From assembly GCF_947495675.1 (NCBI RefSeq), contig NZ_CANLZX010000023.1:1-57146 (forward strand): a DNA stretch of 57,146 nt, given 5' to 3'. The stretch is from an uncultured Algibacter sp. (lineage in GTDB: Bacteria; Bacteroidota; Bacteroidia; Flavobacteriales; Flavobacteriaceae). Shown here one piece after another: positions 1 to 8,983 of this stretch; position 1 is the first letter of the stretch, and each line of letters starts with the position of its first letter. Below the pieces are notes generated by a model. It was not told the DNA's origin and searched no databases. It saw nothing but the letters and a program-made list of their open reading frames with translations. Both the position numbers and the translations under genes were made by a program.

Positions 1-73
1 ATATGATAATACTTATAGAAGTGTGTTGGCTAAAAATTAAGTGAATTTTACTTGTTTTTTACCACAGTACTTT

Positions 74-698
74 GTTGCCAGTAGTGTTTTTTATTTCGTT
101 ACTCGTTTTCTATTTACATCGTACATATCAAAATTCGGATGTTTCCAAAATTTCTCAAGTCCATTATTTTCTATAAATTCCATTTCAGAAGAGTAAATTG
201 GATAAAGTCCAGCAATGTTTATTTTGTAATTTAATCCAATGTCAACATTCGAAAAATCTTTTTTATCCAAAATCGATGGTGTAAAAACTAAAAAAGCATC
301 CATTTCAGATTCGTCAGATATTTTTTCTCTAAAATTGATAGTATTACTATAACTAAATGGACAATTTTCTCTCAACTTATTTGCTAAAAAACCCGCAACT
401 TGAGCGAAAGAAATGTCTTTTGAATCAACAGTAATTATCAGTTCAGGTCGTCCGAATTTCCAATCTGGATGATTTCCGAGTGATAGCCCGTAAGTTATTC
501 CAGTTATCATTCCTTTTTCGGGAATATCTTTATAAACCATTGTTGTAACTCCATCAATTCCATCTTTTTCAGATTTCTCTATAAAATATTCAGGTTCAGT
601 TTGAAAAATCCTGTCTAAATGAGCCAAATATTTTTCGACTGGTGTTTTTTTCTTAAATATTCCTTTCAACATAAAGATTGGTTTACATTACTGGCAAC
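74..698. repeat. 10-bp inverted repeat flanking the SUFU gene
   Basis: GTTGCCAGTA at 74-83 and its exact reverse complement TACTGGCAAC at 689-698 bracket the gene at 91-672, with CTTT continuing outward on both sides after a 2-nt offset. This is seen directly. Similar short inverted sequences often bound single-gene, cassette-like inserts in Flavobacteriia, so a mobile-cassette boundary is an inference. Confidence 0.45.
91..672 (-). CDS. Suppressor-of-fused (SUFU) domain protein
   Basis: 193 residues, cytoplasmic, with no signal peptide. The central segment (about residues 55-110), with G-I-T-Y-G-L-S, N-H-P-D-W-K and G-R-P-E-L-I-I-T-V, matches the bacterial suppressor-of-fused family. Members of that family are often immunity proteins of polymorphic toxins or orphan genes in defence and toxin loci. 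No toxin gene is visible on this side, and the left edge of the window is only 90 bases away. It sits alone, next to yidD, between two short inverted repeats, so it may be a recently inserted cassette. The family assignment is fairly firm; the immunity role is inference. Confidence 0.7.
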   Translation of the reverse strand: MLKGIFKKKTPVEKYLAHLDRIFQTEPEYFIEKSEKDGIDGVTTMVYKDIPEKGMITGITYGLSLGNHPDWKFGRPELIITVDSKDISFAQVAGFLANKLRENCPFSYSNTINFREKISDESEMDAFLVFTPSILDKKDFSNVDIGLNYKINIAGLYPIYSSEMEFIENNGLEKFWKHPNFDMYDVNRKRVTK

Positions 699-792
699 GT
701 AAAGCGAATATGATTCCGTTTTAATGAATTATATTCGAAGTTAAACGAAGATAGTAGAAAATTATTACAAAGTCAAGTTCTTAAAATTATAA

Positions 793-1014
793 TCATGGAA
801 CTGGATCATAACCCGAACCGCCCCAGGGATGGCAACTAAAAATACGCTTTATAGCCAGCCAACCGCCTTTAAATAAACCATGTTTTTGTAATGCTTCTTT
901 TGAGTAATGCGAGCATGTTGGCGTATATCTACAAGTTGCAGGCGTTAATGGAGATATAAGTGTTTGATACACTTTTATCAGAAATAAAAACGGTGCAATG
1001 AGTATTTTTTTCAT
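793..1014 (-). CDS. yidD: Membrane protein insertion efficiency factor YidD
   Basis: 73 residues, the family's usual length. It has an N-terminal hydrophobic/amphipathic stretch ([15 protein letters not shown]), the conserved T-C-R-Y-x-P-T-C-S-x-Y cysteine motif at about 27-37, and the closing C-H-P-W-G-x-x-G-Y-D-P-V-P. YidD acts at the inner membrane beside the YidC insertase. Here it lies 45 bp downstream of cysS on the same strand, so the two may be co-transcribed; the usual rnpA/yidC neighbours are absent. Confidence 0.95.
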   Translation of the reverse strand: MKKILIAPFLFLIKVYQTLISPLTPATCRYTPTCSHYSKEALQKHGLFKGGWLAIKRIFSCHPWGGSGYDPVP

Positions 1015-1059
1015 GACTATTGCGAAAAGAAAAATAATAATTAAATGTCTATTTTAGAC

Positions 1060-2541
1060 TTAGTTGGTCGTAAACGTTGTACCTTCTTTACCATCTTTAA
1101 GTTGTATACCAACTTCAGCTAATTCATCACGTATTTTATCAGATAAAGCAAAATCTTTATTGGCTCTAGCTTCTTGTCTTAATCTAATTAAAACATCAAC
1201 AGCTCCTGAAAGTTTATCGGTTCCAGAATTACTTTTTGTTGTGTTCTCAAGACCTAAAATATCGTAAACAAAGCTATTAATAGTTTCTTTTAATAAGTCT
1301 AAATCTTCTGCAGATAGCGTTTCAGAACCTTCTTTAACTTGGTTAATATATTTTGCAGCTTCAAATAAATGAGCAATTAATATAGGCGAATTAAAATCAT
1401 CATTCATTGCATCATAACATGTCTGTTTCCATGCTTTAATATCGATTGATGATGTTGACGATGCTTTTAAATCATCTAAAAGTTTTACAGCATCCATTAA
1501 TCTGTAAAACCCTTTTTCGCTTGCTAATAATCCATCATCAGTTAAATCTAATACACTTCGGTAAGATGATTGCGCATTAAAGAATCGAATCACACTAGGA
1601 GAATATGCTTTGCTGAAAAACTTATTATTACCAGACAATAATTCATCTGGATTAACCGTGTTTCCAGTTGATTTAGACATACGTTGTCCATTTAACTCTA
1701 ACATATTAGCGTGCATCCAATAATTAACGGGACTTATCCCTTTGGCAGCTTCATTTTGTGCAATTTCACACTCGTGATGCGGAAATTTTAAATCCATACC
1801 GCCACCATGTATATCAAATTGTTCACCTAAATATTTTGTACTCATAGCTGTACATTCTAGATGCCATCCAGGGAAACCATCACTCCATGGAGAAGGCCAG
1901 CGCATAATGTGTTGAGGTTCGGCTTTTTTCCAAAGAGCAAAATCTTGAGGATTCTTTTTATCGCTTTGTCCGTCTAATGTTCTTGTATTATGAATTAAAT
2001 CTTCAAGCTTACGTTTACTTAATTTTCCGTATTCATGAGTTTCATTAAACTTATGTACATCAAAATATACAGAACCATTCACTATATAAGCAAAACCATT
2101 TTCAATAATCTTACTAATTAACTCAATCTGTTCAATAATATGCCCTGTTGCTGTAGGTTCAATACTTGGAGGTAAAAAATTAAATGTCCTTAACACGTTA
2201 TGAAAATCTACTGTATATTGTTGTACGACTTCCATAGGTTCAATTTGCTCTAAACGTGCTTTTTTGGTTATTTTATCTTCACCAGTATCTGCATCATTTT
2301 CTAAATGGCCTGCATCAGTAATATTTCTAACATAACGAACTTTATAACCCAAATGTTTAAGGTATCTAAAAACCATATCAAAAGACATAAAGGTTCTTAC
2401 ATTTCCTAAATGTACATTACTATAAACAGTAGGACCACAAACATACATGCCAATATGGCCTTCGTTGATGGGTGTAAAATTTTCTTTTTTACCTGTAAGA
2501 GAATTGTATATTTTTATTGGGTTTGATTGGTATAACTGCAT
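1060..2541 (-). CDS. cysS: Cysteine--tRNA ligase
   Basis: 493 residues, a full-length class I aminoacyl-tRNA synthetase that charges tRNA-Cys with cysteine in the cytoplasm. The HIGH-type motif is H-L-G-N at about 44-47, just after the C-G-P-T-V-Y zinc-ligand segment. The KMSKS motif appears as R-M-S-K-S at about 291. Further zinc ligands lie in H-L-E-C-T and P-H-H-E-C-E. The C-terminal anticodon-binding region is intact. folE is 40 bp upstream and yidD downstream on the same strand, giving a probable folE-cysS-yidD transcription unit. Confidence 0.97.
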   Translation of the reverse strand: MQLYQSNPIKIYNSLTGKKENFTPINEGHIGMYVCGPTVYSNVHLGNVRTFMSFDMVFRYLKHLGYKVRYVRNITDAGHLENDADTGEDKITKKARLEQIEPMEVVQQYTVDFHNVLRTFNFLPPSIEPTATGHIIEQIELISKIIENGFAYIVNGSVYFDVHKFNETHEYGKLSKRKLEDLIHNTRTLDGQSDKKNPQDFALWKKAEPQHIMRWPSPWSDGFPGWHLECTAMSTKYLGEQFDIHGGGMDLKFPHHECEIAQNEAAKGISPVNYWMHANMLELNGQRMSKSTGNTVNPDELLSGNNKFFSKAYSPSVIRFFNAQSSYRSVLDLTDDGLLASEKGFYRLMDAVKLLDDLKASSTSSIDIKAWKQTCYDAMNDDFNSPILIAHLFEAAKYINQVKEGSETLSAEDLDLLKETINSFVYDILGLENTTKSNSGTDKLSGAVDVLIRLRQEARANKDFALSDKIRDELAEVGIQLKDGKEGTTFTTN

Positions 2542-2581
2542 TATTGTTTTTTGATGAGATATTAATTAGGGCTAATATTTT

Positions 2582-3259
2582 TTAGAAATTGGTATCTAGC
2601 TTAATATAATCAAGAAATTCGCGACGAGTAGCCATGTCTTTAAATTTTCCTCCAAATTCTGAAGTCACAGTACTACTTTCAATATCACGAATACCTCTTG
2701 AGTTTACACAAAGGTGCTTTGCATCCATAACGCAAGCGACATCTTTGGTGCCTAAAACCTCTTGGAGTTCTCTAACCACTTGAATAGTTAAGCGTTCTTG
2801 TACCTGCGGGCGTTTTGCAAAATAATCAACAATACGATTCATTTTAGATAAGCCAACTACAGTTCCATTGGATATGTATGCAATGTGAGCACGCCCTACG
2901 ATTGGTAATAAATGATGTTCGCAAGTTGAATATACGGTAATGTTTTTTTCAACTAGCATTTCACCATATTTATATTTGTTTTCGAAAGTAGATGCACTTG
3001 GTTTTTTGTCTGGATTTAATCCGCCAAAAATCTCATTAACAAACATTTTTGCTACACGGTTTGGTGTGCCGCTTAAGCTATCGTCTGTTAAATCTAAACC
3101 TAAGGTTTCCATGATATGACGAACATCATCTTTAATGATATCAATCTTTTCTTCATTATTTAATTTGAATGCATCACTTCGCATTGGTGTGTTTTCAGAT
3201 GTGCCAATGTGTTCATTATCTAGTGCATCAAAATCTTCTATATTACTATCAAAAGCCAT
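2582..3259 (-). CDS. folE: GTP cyclohydrolase I FolE
   Basis: 225 residues. It catalyses GTP to 7,8-dihydroneopterin triphosphate, the first step of tetrahydrofolate (and pterin/queuosine) synthesis. The zinc-site motif C-E-H-H-L-L-P is at about 114-120. S-K-M-N-R-I and the R-P-Q-V-Q-E-R-L-T motif follow, and the second zinc cysteine lies in H-L-C-V-N-S-R-G. The first 40 residues are an acidic extension typical of the Bacteroidota form. It shares direction with cysS. Confidence 0.97.
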   Translation of the reverse strand: MAFDSNIEDFDALDNEHIGTSENTPMRSDAFKLNNEEKIDIIKDDVRHIMETLGLDLTDDSLSGTPNRVAKMFVNEIFGGLNPDKKPSASTFENKYKYGEMLVEKNITVYSTCEHHLLPIVGRAHIAYISNGTVVGLSKMNRIVDYFAKRPQVQERLTIQVVRELQEVLGTKDVACVMDAKHLCVNSRGIRDIESSTVTSEFGGKFKDMATRREFLDYIKLDTNF

Positions 3260-3379
3260 GATTTATAAGTCAAAATTTAAGTTGCAAAGATAAGCATTTC
3301 ACTTTTTGTTACGCTTTTTGTTTGCAAATAATTAATATTTGAGTTTAGTCTCTTAACTAACTTTAAAATTACATGTAAT

Positions 3380-3414
3380 AAAAAAAGCTTGAACATAAAT
3401 TTCAAGCTTTTTTA
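3380..3414 (-). terminator. Rho-independent terminator after the FadL-like gene
   Basis: AAAAAAGCTTGAA and TTCAAGCTTTTTT form a perfect stem around a 7-nt loop. The U-run on the minus strand follows the end of the 3434-4936 gene. It is symmetrical enough to work both ways. Confidence 0.8.
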
Positions 3415-3433
3415 TTTAATATTTTATAATCAA

Positions 3434-4936
3434 TTAAATGTTGAAACTTAATGATAATGTGATGTTTGCGTTTTCTCTATCAATAGTAGCTGTGTCTATT
3501 AAGCCAATATTGTATAACGGTGTCTCATCAGTACGTTCCCATTTATCATAAGTTAAATCTAGTTTTGTGTTTCCAAAATTATAGCCTAAACCTAGTGAGA
3601 ATCCTGTTAAATCGCCTACTGTTATACCATCAACATATGGGCTTTCTTCAAAACGGTAACCACCTCTAAAGCTAAATTGTTTATGCTTATATTCTGCTCC
3701 AAATCGGTAGGTTGAAGCATCTGTTAAAATATCACTTATTCCTGCGTTAACATCTGTATAGTCTGATTCTGGAGTGAATTTTGTGTTTCCATAATCTTTT
3801 TTAGAATAATCAAAACTAATTAATCCTTGCTTTCCAAAAACATATGCCAAACTACCTGTTATTTTTGAAGGTGTTTGTAGTTTATAACGTGGGTAAATAT
3901 TTATAATATCACTTACAAAAGAGATGTCTGAATCTGCCTCGTTTGAGTTTATATATTGAGTTGTTTCTTCTTCAATGGTATACCAAGTAGGAGAGTCGTA
4001 AGTTACTCCAACTCTTAGCTCTGGAGATAATTTCATGATCCCACCAAGTTGAAATGAAAACCCATTACCAGTTGTAGATAAGTTATTATCAAAATCAATA
4101 AAATTAATTAAGCCACCATTTGTATTATCTTCTTTTAAAGATGTTGTTCGTTGGTAATCAATAAAATGTGAATTTAAATTTATTCCTAAATATAAATTGT
4201 CTTCGTATTGAGCGGCTAGGTTGAATGAAATTTTACCATTATATCCGGTACTAGTATACAGGTAATCATGATCAAAATTACCATCTACTAAATTAGAAAA
4301 ATACGTTGTGTTTTCATCGTCATCAGCATCTGGTTCAAGAACAAAAGCTTGATATCCTAAGAAAGCTTGTTGGTGAGCATAACCAAATGTATTTCCTATA
4401 TCTGCATAAGCATCTTCAATAAATTCACCATCTAACAACGATATGTCTCCTAATCTTACGCCATCAGCATAGTTTAAAAAATATAAATCGATAGATTGAT
4501 TATTTGTATTCCTACCAACGGCATTCCAAACATCGTCATAATTATTTGTTCTGTCGTAAGCAATACCAAGAGTTATTTTTCTCCAAGGCGAATTGTTGCT
4601 TTTATTTGCAAATACAAATACAGCACCACCTTGATTAATATCAAAATTAGAAGTGTTTGTATTGGTTAATCCATTAAAATATCCTGTATTGTTTTCTAAG
4701 TCTACGTTAGATCCTGTAAAAGAAGCGTGACTTCTGCTAAAAACAGCAGAACCTGCTGGATTTGCACTTACAGCACTCATGTCGCCACCTAAGGCACCAA
4801 AAGCTCCACTTAAAGCTCTGTAGCGAGCTGTACCTTGAATTTCGCTTTGTGAAAACCTTACGGCATCACTTATATCTTGAGCGTAAATTGTAGACATAGA
4901 TAGTAAACCTATGAATAGTAAATTTAACTTTTTCAT
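3434..4936 (-). CDS. OMPP1/FadL/TodX-family outer membrane transport protein
   Basis: 500 residues. A signal peptide (K-K-L-N-L-L-F-I-G-L-L-S-M-S-T-I-Y-A-Q) is followed by a region with A-R-Y-R-A-L-S-G-A-F-G-A-L-G-G-D-M-S-A-V-S typical of FadL-like Bacteroidota proteins (about 37-57). The rest alternates aromatic and polar residues, as beta-barrel strands do, ending in a barrel-type F-N-I terminus. Family knowledge suggests uptake of hydrophobic compounds across the outer membrane; the substrate cannot be read from sequence. It ends in its own terminator and has 25 bp to the lipoprotein gene upstream, probably the same unit. Confidence 0.8.
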   Translation of the reverse strand: MKKLNLLFIGLLSMSTIYAQDISDAVRFSQSEIQGTARYRALSGAFGALGGDMSAVSANPAGSAVFSRSHASFTGSNVDLENNTGYFNGLTNTNTSNFDINQGGAVFVFANKSNNSPWRKITLGIAYDRTNNYDDVWNAVGRNTNNQSIDLYFLNYADGVRLGDISLLDGEFIEDAYADIGNTFGYAHQQAFLGYQAFVLEPDADDDENTTYFSNLVDGNFDHDYLYTSTGYNGKISFNLAAQYEDNLYLGINLNSHFIDYQRTTSLKEDNTNGGLINFIDFDNNLSTTGNGFSFQLGGIMKLSPELRVGVTYDSPTWYTIEEETTQYINSNEADSDISFVSDIINIYPRYKLQTPSKITGSLAYVFGKQGLISFDYSKKDYGNTKFTPESDYTDVNAGISDILTDASTYRFGAEYKHKQFSFRGGYRFEESPYVDGITVGDLTGFSLGLGYNFGNTKLDLTYDKWERTDETPLYNIGLIDTATIDRENANITLSLSFNI

Positions 4937-4961
4937 ATATCTTATTCTTTATTAATTTTGA

Positions 4962-6119
4962 TTAACGTCTTCTTCCGCTACTACGAGATGAAGATCTTGA
5001 GCTACTTCCAGAACTTCTGCTGCTACTTGATGACCTTGATGCAGAACTAGACCTTGAGCTAGAAGAACTGCTACTTGGTGAGTAGCTTCTGTTACTAGAA
5101 GAAGATGATCTTCTGTAAGTATTAGAATTTGAACTACTGCTTGTAGGTTGTCTGTAAACTGAACTTGAACTTCTTCTTGCTGTAGGTGAAGAAGATCTTG
5201 CTGTTGAATTTGTTGATGGTGTTCTTGTTACCGTAGATCGTCTTGTTACACCAGTTGTTGTTCGTGTACCATTAGGGTTGTAAACTCTTCTGTTTGTTGT
5301 TGTCGAGGTAGAGTTTCTGTTTACGCTACTTCTTCTAGATGTATTGTATTTAGATGTAGATCTATTTTGAGTATTTACAGAACTACGTCTGCTTAAATTG
5401 TTATTTGTACTTCTTGAGTTACTTGCGTAGCTATTTCGTCTACTATTGCTGTATGAAAGCGAGCGTCTATTATTATAGAAATTGTTGCTGTAAAATCCTC
5501 TATTGTAAAAACCTCTATTGTATCCCCAACCATTATAGAATGCTAGGCCTCCGTAAAAACCTCCACCATAAAAGCCTCCTCCGTAAAAAGGTGAATTCCA
5601 AAACGGATTATAAAAACCGCCGTAGCCCCAGTTGTTCCAGCCACCATAATATCCACCATAGCCCCAGTTATTCCATCTGTTCCATCCGTAACCAAAACCA
5701 CCGTTCCAGCCCCAGTTGTTCCAGCCCCAGTTATTCCAACCATTATTTATGTAATTAATGGTAACATTGTTACTGTCTTGGCCCCAGCCAGCATAACCTT
5801 GATAATCGTTTTGTAAGGTATCGTTTTCAACAAAATTATTACTTTCATAGGCATCTATGTCAGTAAAAATTTCATCACCAGCATAAATGTTTTCAGATTC
5901 TATAGATTTAGTTTTAAAGTAATTTTTATAATAATTACTATTTCCTTCATTAGGCACTTCAACAACTGCCTCAGTATTTTGAGTTTGTGGAGCATCACCA
6001 TAAATTCCATCGTTGTCCACACCAACATATTGGTAAGAACCACATGAAGCTAGGCCAAATAGTAAACCAAGTAGGGCTACAAATGGCACTTTTCCTTTTA
6101 AGTAGTTGTTAAATTGCAT
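4962..6119 (-). CDS. Low-complexity Trp/Gly/Asn- and Ser/Arg-rich lipoprotein
   Basis: 385 residues, function not recognised. The N-terminal signal ends in a lipobox (L-A-S-C, Cys at about 26). An acidic spacer follows. About residues 125-200 are repeats of W-N-N-W-G and F-Y-G-G-G-F-Y-G-G type. The rest to the C terminus is almost only Ser, Arg, Asn and Thr, ending in R-S-S-G-R-R-R. The strongly basic tail suggests binding to a polyanion or polymer, which is inference. The gene is divergent from proS (99 bp between starts) and is followed by the FadL-like gene. The reading frame is open across the repetitive DNA, and the lipobox argues it is a real protein. Confidence 0.75.
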   Translation of the reverse strand: MQFNNYLKGKVPFVALLGLLFGLASCGSYQYVGVDNDGIYGDAPQTQNTEAVVEVPNEGNSNYYKNYFKTKSIESENIYAGDEIFTDIDAYESNNFVENDTLQNDYQGYAGWGQDSNNVTINYINNGWNNWGWNNWGWNGGFGYGWNRWNNWGYGGYYGGWNNWGYGGFYNPFWNSPFYGGGFYGGGFYGGLAFYNGWGYNRGFYNRGFYSNNFYNNRRSLSYSNSRRNSYASNSRSTNNNLSRRSSVNTQNRSTSKYNTSRRSSVNRNSTSTTTNRRVYNPNGTRTTTGVTRRSTVTRTPSTNSTARSSSPTARRSSSSVYRQPTSSSSNSNTYRRSSSSSNRSYSPSSSSSSSRSSSASRSSSSSRSSGSSSRSSSRSSGRRR

Positions 6120-6218
6120 ATCTCTATAATTTTATTGTTGAACATAACAAAAATAGTTAGTTTTGCTGAACTATTTTTCTATTTAAAATAGATACAATAT
6201 TTATGCCAAAACACAGAT

Positions 6219-7697
6219 ATGAGCAAAAAACTTACTAGTAGAGCAGAAGATTATTCAAAATGGTATAACGAATTGGTTGTCAAAGCAGACTTAGCTGAGA
6301 ACTCAGCAGTAAGAGGATGTATGGTAATCAAACCTTATGGTTATGCAATTTGGGAAAAAATGCAAGCAGAATTAGATAAAATGTTTAAAGAAACTGGGCA
6401 CCAAAACGCTTATTTTCCATTATTTGTTCCTAAAAGTTTGTTTGAAGCAGAAGAGAAAAACGCAGAGGGTTTTGCAAAAGAATGTGCTATAGTTACACAT
6501 TATAGATTGCAAAATGATCCTGATAAGCCTGGAAAATTACGTGTTGATCCTGAAGCAAAATTAGAAGAAGAGCTAATTGTTAGACCAACGAGTGAAGCTA
6601 TTATTTGGAATACTTTTAGAGGTTGGGTTCAATCCTACAGAGATTTACCACTTTTAATAAACCAATGGGCAAACGTAGTGCGTTGGGAAATGCGTACACG
6701 TTTATTTTTACGTACAGCAGAATTTTTATGGCAAGAAGGGCATACAGCTCATGAAACTAAAAAAGAAGCTGTGGCTGAAGCCGAATTAATGAACAATGTT
6801 TACGCAACATTTGTTGAGAATTTTATGGCAATTCCAGTAATTCAAGGTTTAAAAACTGAAAGTGAGCGTTTTGCAGGAGCCGATGAAACCTATTGTATTG
6901 AAGCGTTAATGCAGGATGGTAAAGCTTTACAAGCAGGAACATCTCATTTCTTAGGACAGAATTTTGCAAAAGCATTTGATGTAAAATTTGCTAATAAGGA
7001 AGGTAAGCAAGATTATGTTTGGGCAACATCATGGGGAGTCTCTACAAGATTAATGGGAGCTTTAATAATGACGCATAGCGATGATAAAGGTTTAGTATTG
7101 CCTCCAAGCTTAGCGCCAAATCAAGTTGTTATTGTACCTATATATAAGACTGAAGAAGATTTAAATGCTATTACAGAAGTAGCAAATGGCATTTTAACTG
7201 ATTTAAGAGGTAAAAACATTACTGTTAAATTTGACAATAGAACCACACATAGGCCTGGAGCTAAATTTGCACAACACGAGTTACAAGGTGTACCATTACG
7301 AATTGCCATTGGAGCAAGAGATTTAGCTAATGGAACAGTAGAAATTGCAAGGCGCGATACATTAACAAAAGAAGTTGTTGCTCTAGATGGTTTAAATGAA
7401 AAGATTGAATTACTATTAAAAGAAATTCAAGAAACGTTGTTTGCCAAAGCTTTAAAATTTAGAAATGAGCATATTACAGAAGTAAATACATTTGAAGAAT
7501 TTAAAACAGTTTTAGAAACAAAAACAGGTTTCATTTCTGCGCATTGGGACGGTACTAATGAAACAGAAGACAAGATAAAGGAGTTAACAAAAGCAACAAT
7601 TAGGTGTATTCCTTTAGAAGGTAAAGTAGAAGCTGGTAAATGCGTTTATACAGGAAACCCTTCAAAACGCAGAGTATTGTTCGCAAAAGCATATTAA
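6219..7697 (+). CDS. proS: Proline--tRNA ligase, type 3 (archaeal/eukaryotic-like)
   Basis: 492 residues, a class II synthetase charging tRNA-Pro. Its length and its opening ([13 protein letters not shown]) mark the short type 3 form without the editing insertion. Class II motif 2 lies around [18 protein letters not shown], followed by W-Q-E-G-H-T-A-H. The C-terminal zinc-type domain with R-C-I-P and G-K-C-V-Y is present. The gene has its own divergent intergenic region and leads into the tRNA-Glu/rpsT region. Confidence 0.97.
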   Translation: MSKKLTSRAEDYSKWYNELVVKADLAENSAVRGCMVIKPYGYAIWEKMQAELDKMFKETGHQNAYFPLFVPKSLFEAEEKNAEGFAKECAIVTHYRLQNDPDKPGKLRVDPEAKLEEELIVRPTSEAIIWNTFRGWVQSYRDLPLLINQWANVVRWEMRTRLFLRTAEFLWQEGHTAHETKKEAVAEAELMNNVYATFVENFMAIPVIQGLKTESERFAGADETYCIEALMQDGKALQAGTSHFLGQNFAKAFDVKFANKEGKQDYVWATSWGVSTRLMGALIMTHSDDKGLVLPPSLAPNQVVIVPIYKTEEDLNAITEVANGILTDLRGKNITVKFDNRTTHRPGAKFAQHELQGVPLRIAIGARDLANGTVEIARRDTLTKEVVALDGLNEKIELLLKEIQETLFAKALKFRNEHITEVNTFEEFKTVLETKTGFISAHWDGTNETEDKIKELTKATIRCIPLEGKVEAGKCVYTGNPSKRRVLFAKAY

Positions 7698-7711
7698 TAG
7701 GTGCTGAAAAT

Positions 7712-7752
7712 GAGGTGAATAAAAATTTTTTTAAAAAAATATTATTTACCTC
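7712..7752 (+). terminator. AT-rich hairpin after proS
   Basis: GAGGTGAATAA pairs with TTATTTACCTC across an A/T-rich middle, with one G-U pair. It lies 15 bp after the proS stop, immediately before the first tRNA promoter. There is no clean U-run, so the terminator function is tentative. Confidence 0.4.
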
Positions 7753-7782
7753 TTGCAACATTTAAAAATAGTTGTATTTTTG
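7753..7782 (+). promoter_or_regulatory. Promoter P1 upstream of tRNA-Glu
   Basis: TTG at 7753-7755, a 19-nt spacer, then TATTTTTG at 7775-7782. This matches the Bacteroidota sigma factor consensus (-33 TTTG, -7 TAnnTTTG). Confidence 0.65.
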
Positions 7783-7820
7783 CATCCGCAATGGAAACGT
7801 TGTAAGTTATTTGAAAGGTA

Positions 7821-7850
7821 TTGCAAGTTTTAATTTTAATATTATATTTG
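7821..7850 (+). promoter_or_regulatory. Promoter P2 upstream of tRNA-Glu
   Basis: TTG at 7821-7823, a 19-nt spacer, then TATATTTG at 7843-7850, 17 nt before the tRNA. It has the same geometry as P1, and both -33 regions begin TTGCAA. Confidence 0.7.
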
Positions 7851-7866
7851 CACACTTAAAACAAAT

Positions 7867-7938
7867 GGCCCGTTCGTCTATCGGCTAGGACGCATGGTTT
7901 TCATCCATGTAAGAGGGGTTCGATTCCCCTACGGGCTA
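7867..7938 (+). tRNA. tRNA-Glu (anticodon TTC)
   Basis: Full cloverleaf of 72 nt: acceptor GGCCCGT/ACGGGCT with discriminator A, the D-arm, anticodon stem CATGG/CCATG around loop TTTTCAT (anticodon TTC), and T-arm GGGG-TTCGATT-CCCC. CCA is not encoded. rpsT follows 27 bp later with no terminator between, so co-transcription is likely. Confidence 0.96.
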
Positions 7939-7965
7939 CAATTAAAAAATTAAGAAAAAAACAAA

Positions 7966-8217
7966 ATGGCAAATCACAAGTCAGCATTAAAAAGAATTAG
8001 AAGTAACGAATCAAAAAGATTGGTTAACAAGTATCAGCACAAAACAACTCGTAATGCAATAAAAAAATTACGTGAGTTAACTGATAAGAAAGAAGCTGAA
8101 GCAATGTTTCCATCTGTAGTGTCTATGTTAGATAGATTAGCTAAGAAAAACGTAATTCATGCTAACAAAGCTGCGAACCTTAAATCTGGTTTAGCAAAAC
8201 ACGTTGCTGCACTTTAA
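7966..8217 (+). CDS. rpsT: 30S ribosomal protein S20
   Basis: 83 residues, normal length, highly basic. It opens with [12 protein letters not shown], the hallmark of bS20, which binds 16S rRNA in the small subunit. It is downstream of tRNA-Glu and closed by a strong terminator at 8244-8271. Confidence 0.97.
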   Translation: MANHKSALKRIRSNESKRLVNKYQHKTTRNAIKKLRELTDKKEAEAMFPSVVSMLDRLAKKNVIHANKAANLKSGLAKHVAAL

Positions 8218-8243
8218 TATCATTTAAAGTTTAAAAAATTTAA

Positions 8244-8271
8244 AGCTTCTCAGAAATGAGGAGCTTTTTTT
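8244..8271 (+). terminator. Terminator after rpsT
   Basis: AGCTTCTCA/TGAGGAGCT stem of 9 bp (one T-G pair) on a GAAA tetraloop, followed by seven T. Confidence 0.9.
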
Positions 8272-8306
8272 GTGATATTTTTTAATAAGATTACACTTTA
8301 AAAATA

Positions 8307-8314
8307 TAAATTTG
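8307..8314 (+). promoter_or_regulatory. -7 element before the 120-aa gene
   Basis: TAAATTTG, a full match to the TAnnTTTG element, 32 nt before the TTG start codon at 8347. No clear -33 TTG is present at 19 nt spacing. Confidence 0.45.
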
Positions 8315-8346
8315 CAAATATTACTTAACCATTTAATATTACTCCT

Positions 8347-8709
8347 TTGGAAAATAAAAAAGCAATAAAATTAATCGATAAAATTCTTAAAAATCTTGAT
8401 AAATCAGGAATTAATACAGATACATTAATCGATGACATTAAGGAATTAAGAACTTATGCTTTAGAAGCGCAAATTCCTTTAGTAGTAAAAGTGCTTAGAT
8501 TAACTTATGAACATATTGAAGCAACAGAGTCTTTTATGATTCCGATGCTTGATGATGAGCCAATTGAAGATGTTGATGTAATTGAAGCAAATCAAGAAGT
8601 AGCTCCTGTTGAAAGTCTTAAGTACTTAATTGCACTTATTAAAAACCTTAATAACAAAGGAAACATATCTGATTTAAAAGAATATAGAGACCTTTTAAAT
8701 AGTTACTAA
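8347..8709 (+). CDS. Conserved hypothetical flavobacterial protein
   Basis: 120 residues, predicted all-alpha and cytoplasmic, starting at TTG (8347). No recognised domain. Leucine and isoleucine fall at helical spacing throughout, with an acidic middle (D-D-E-P-I-E-D-V-D-V-I-E). It is a single-gene unit between the rpsT terminator and its own terminator at 8734. The TTG start is chosen because it lies 32 nt after a -7 element and there is no upstream in-frame ATG. No function can be proposed. Confidence 0.7.
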   Translation: MENKKAIKLIDKILKNLDKSGINTDTLIDDIKELRTYALEAQIPLVVKVLRLTYEHIEATESFMIPMLDDEPIEDVDVIEANQEVAPVESLKYLIALIKNLNNKGNISDLKEYRDLLNSY

Positions 8710-8733
8710 TATTTAAAATTTTATAATACCATT

Positions 8734-8776
8734 AAAGCCTTAGCATTCTAGTAATACTAAGGCTTTATTTTTTATT
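8734..8776 (+). terminator. Terminator after the 120-aa gene
   Basis: AAAGCCTTAG and CTAAGGCTTT pair perfectly over 10 bp, followed by a T-rich tract. Confidence 0.85.
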
Positions 8777-8891
8777 TTAAAAGAAACTTTTTTGAAGTTG
8801 TTTATCTGCTTTATTAGCTTATTTACATGGTATACATCAAGGTATAATTATTACCCTGATATTTAGAGGTAGCACCTTATAAAAATTAAAT

Positions 8892-8928
8892 AAAAAAGCC
8901 CCAACAATTTAATGTTGAGGCTTTTTTT
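8892..8928. terminator. Bidirectional terminator at the end of rho
   Basis: AAAAGCCCCAACA pairs with TGTTGAGGCTTTT (one C-A mismatch) around ATTTAA, with A- and T-runs on both sides. It serves rho on the minus strand. The rest of 8777-8983 shows no gene. Confidence 0.8.
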
Positions 8929-8983
8929 AGTTTGAGTTAGTTATAAAGTTTGCCGTCTTCACGGGAATAAAATTTTCTTTTAA

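Noticed and set aside
5405..5758. Plus-strand open frame of 117 residues opposite the low-complexity lipoprotein
   Set aside because: It is the antisense of repetitive codons. The minus-strand frame has a lipobox and is much longer.
7793..7807. Five-codon frame (M-E-T-L) between the two tRNA promoters as a leader peptide
   Set aside because: Too short to judge, and there is no ribosome-binding evidence or attenuator structure after it.
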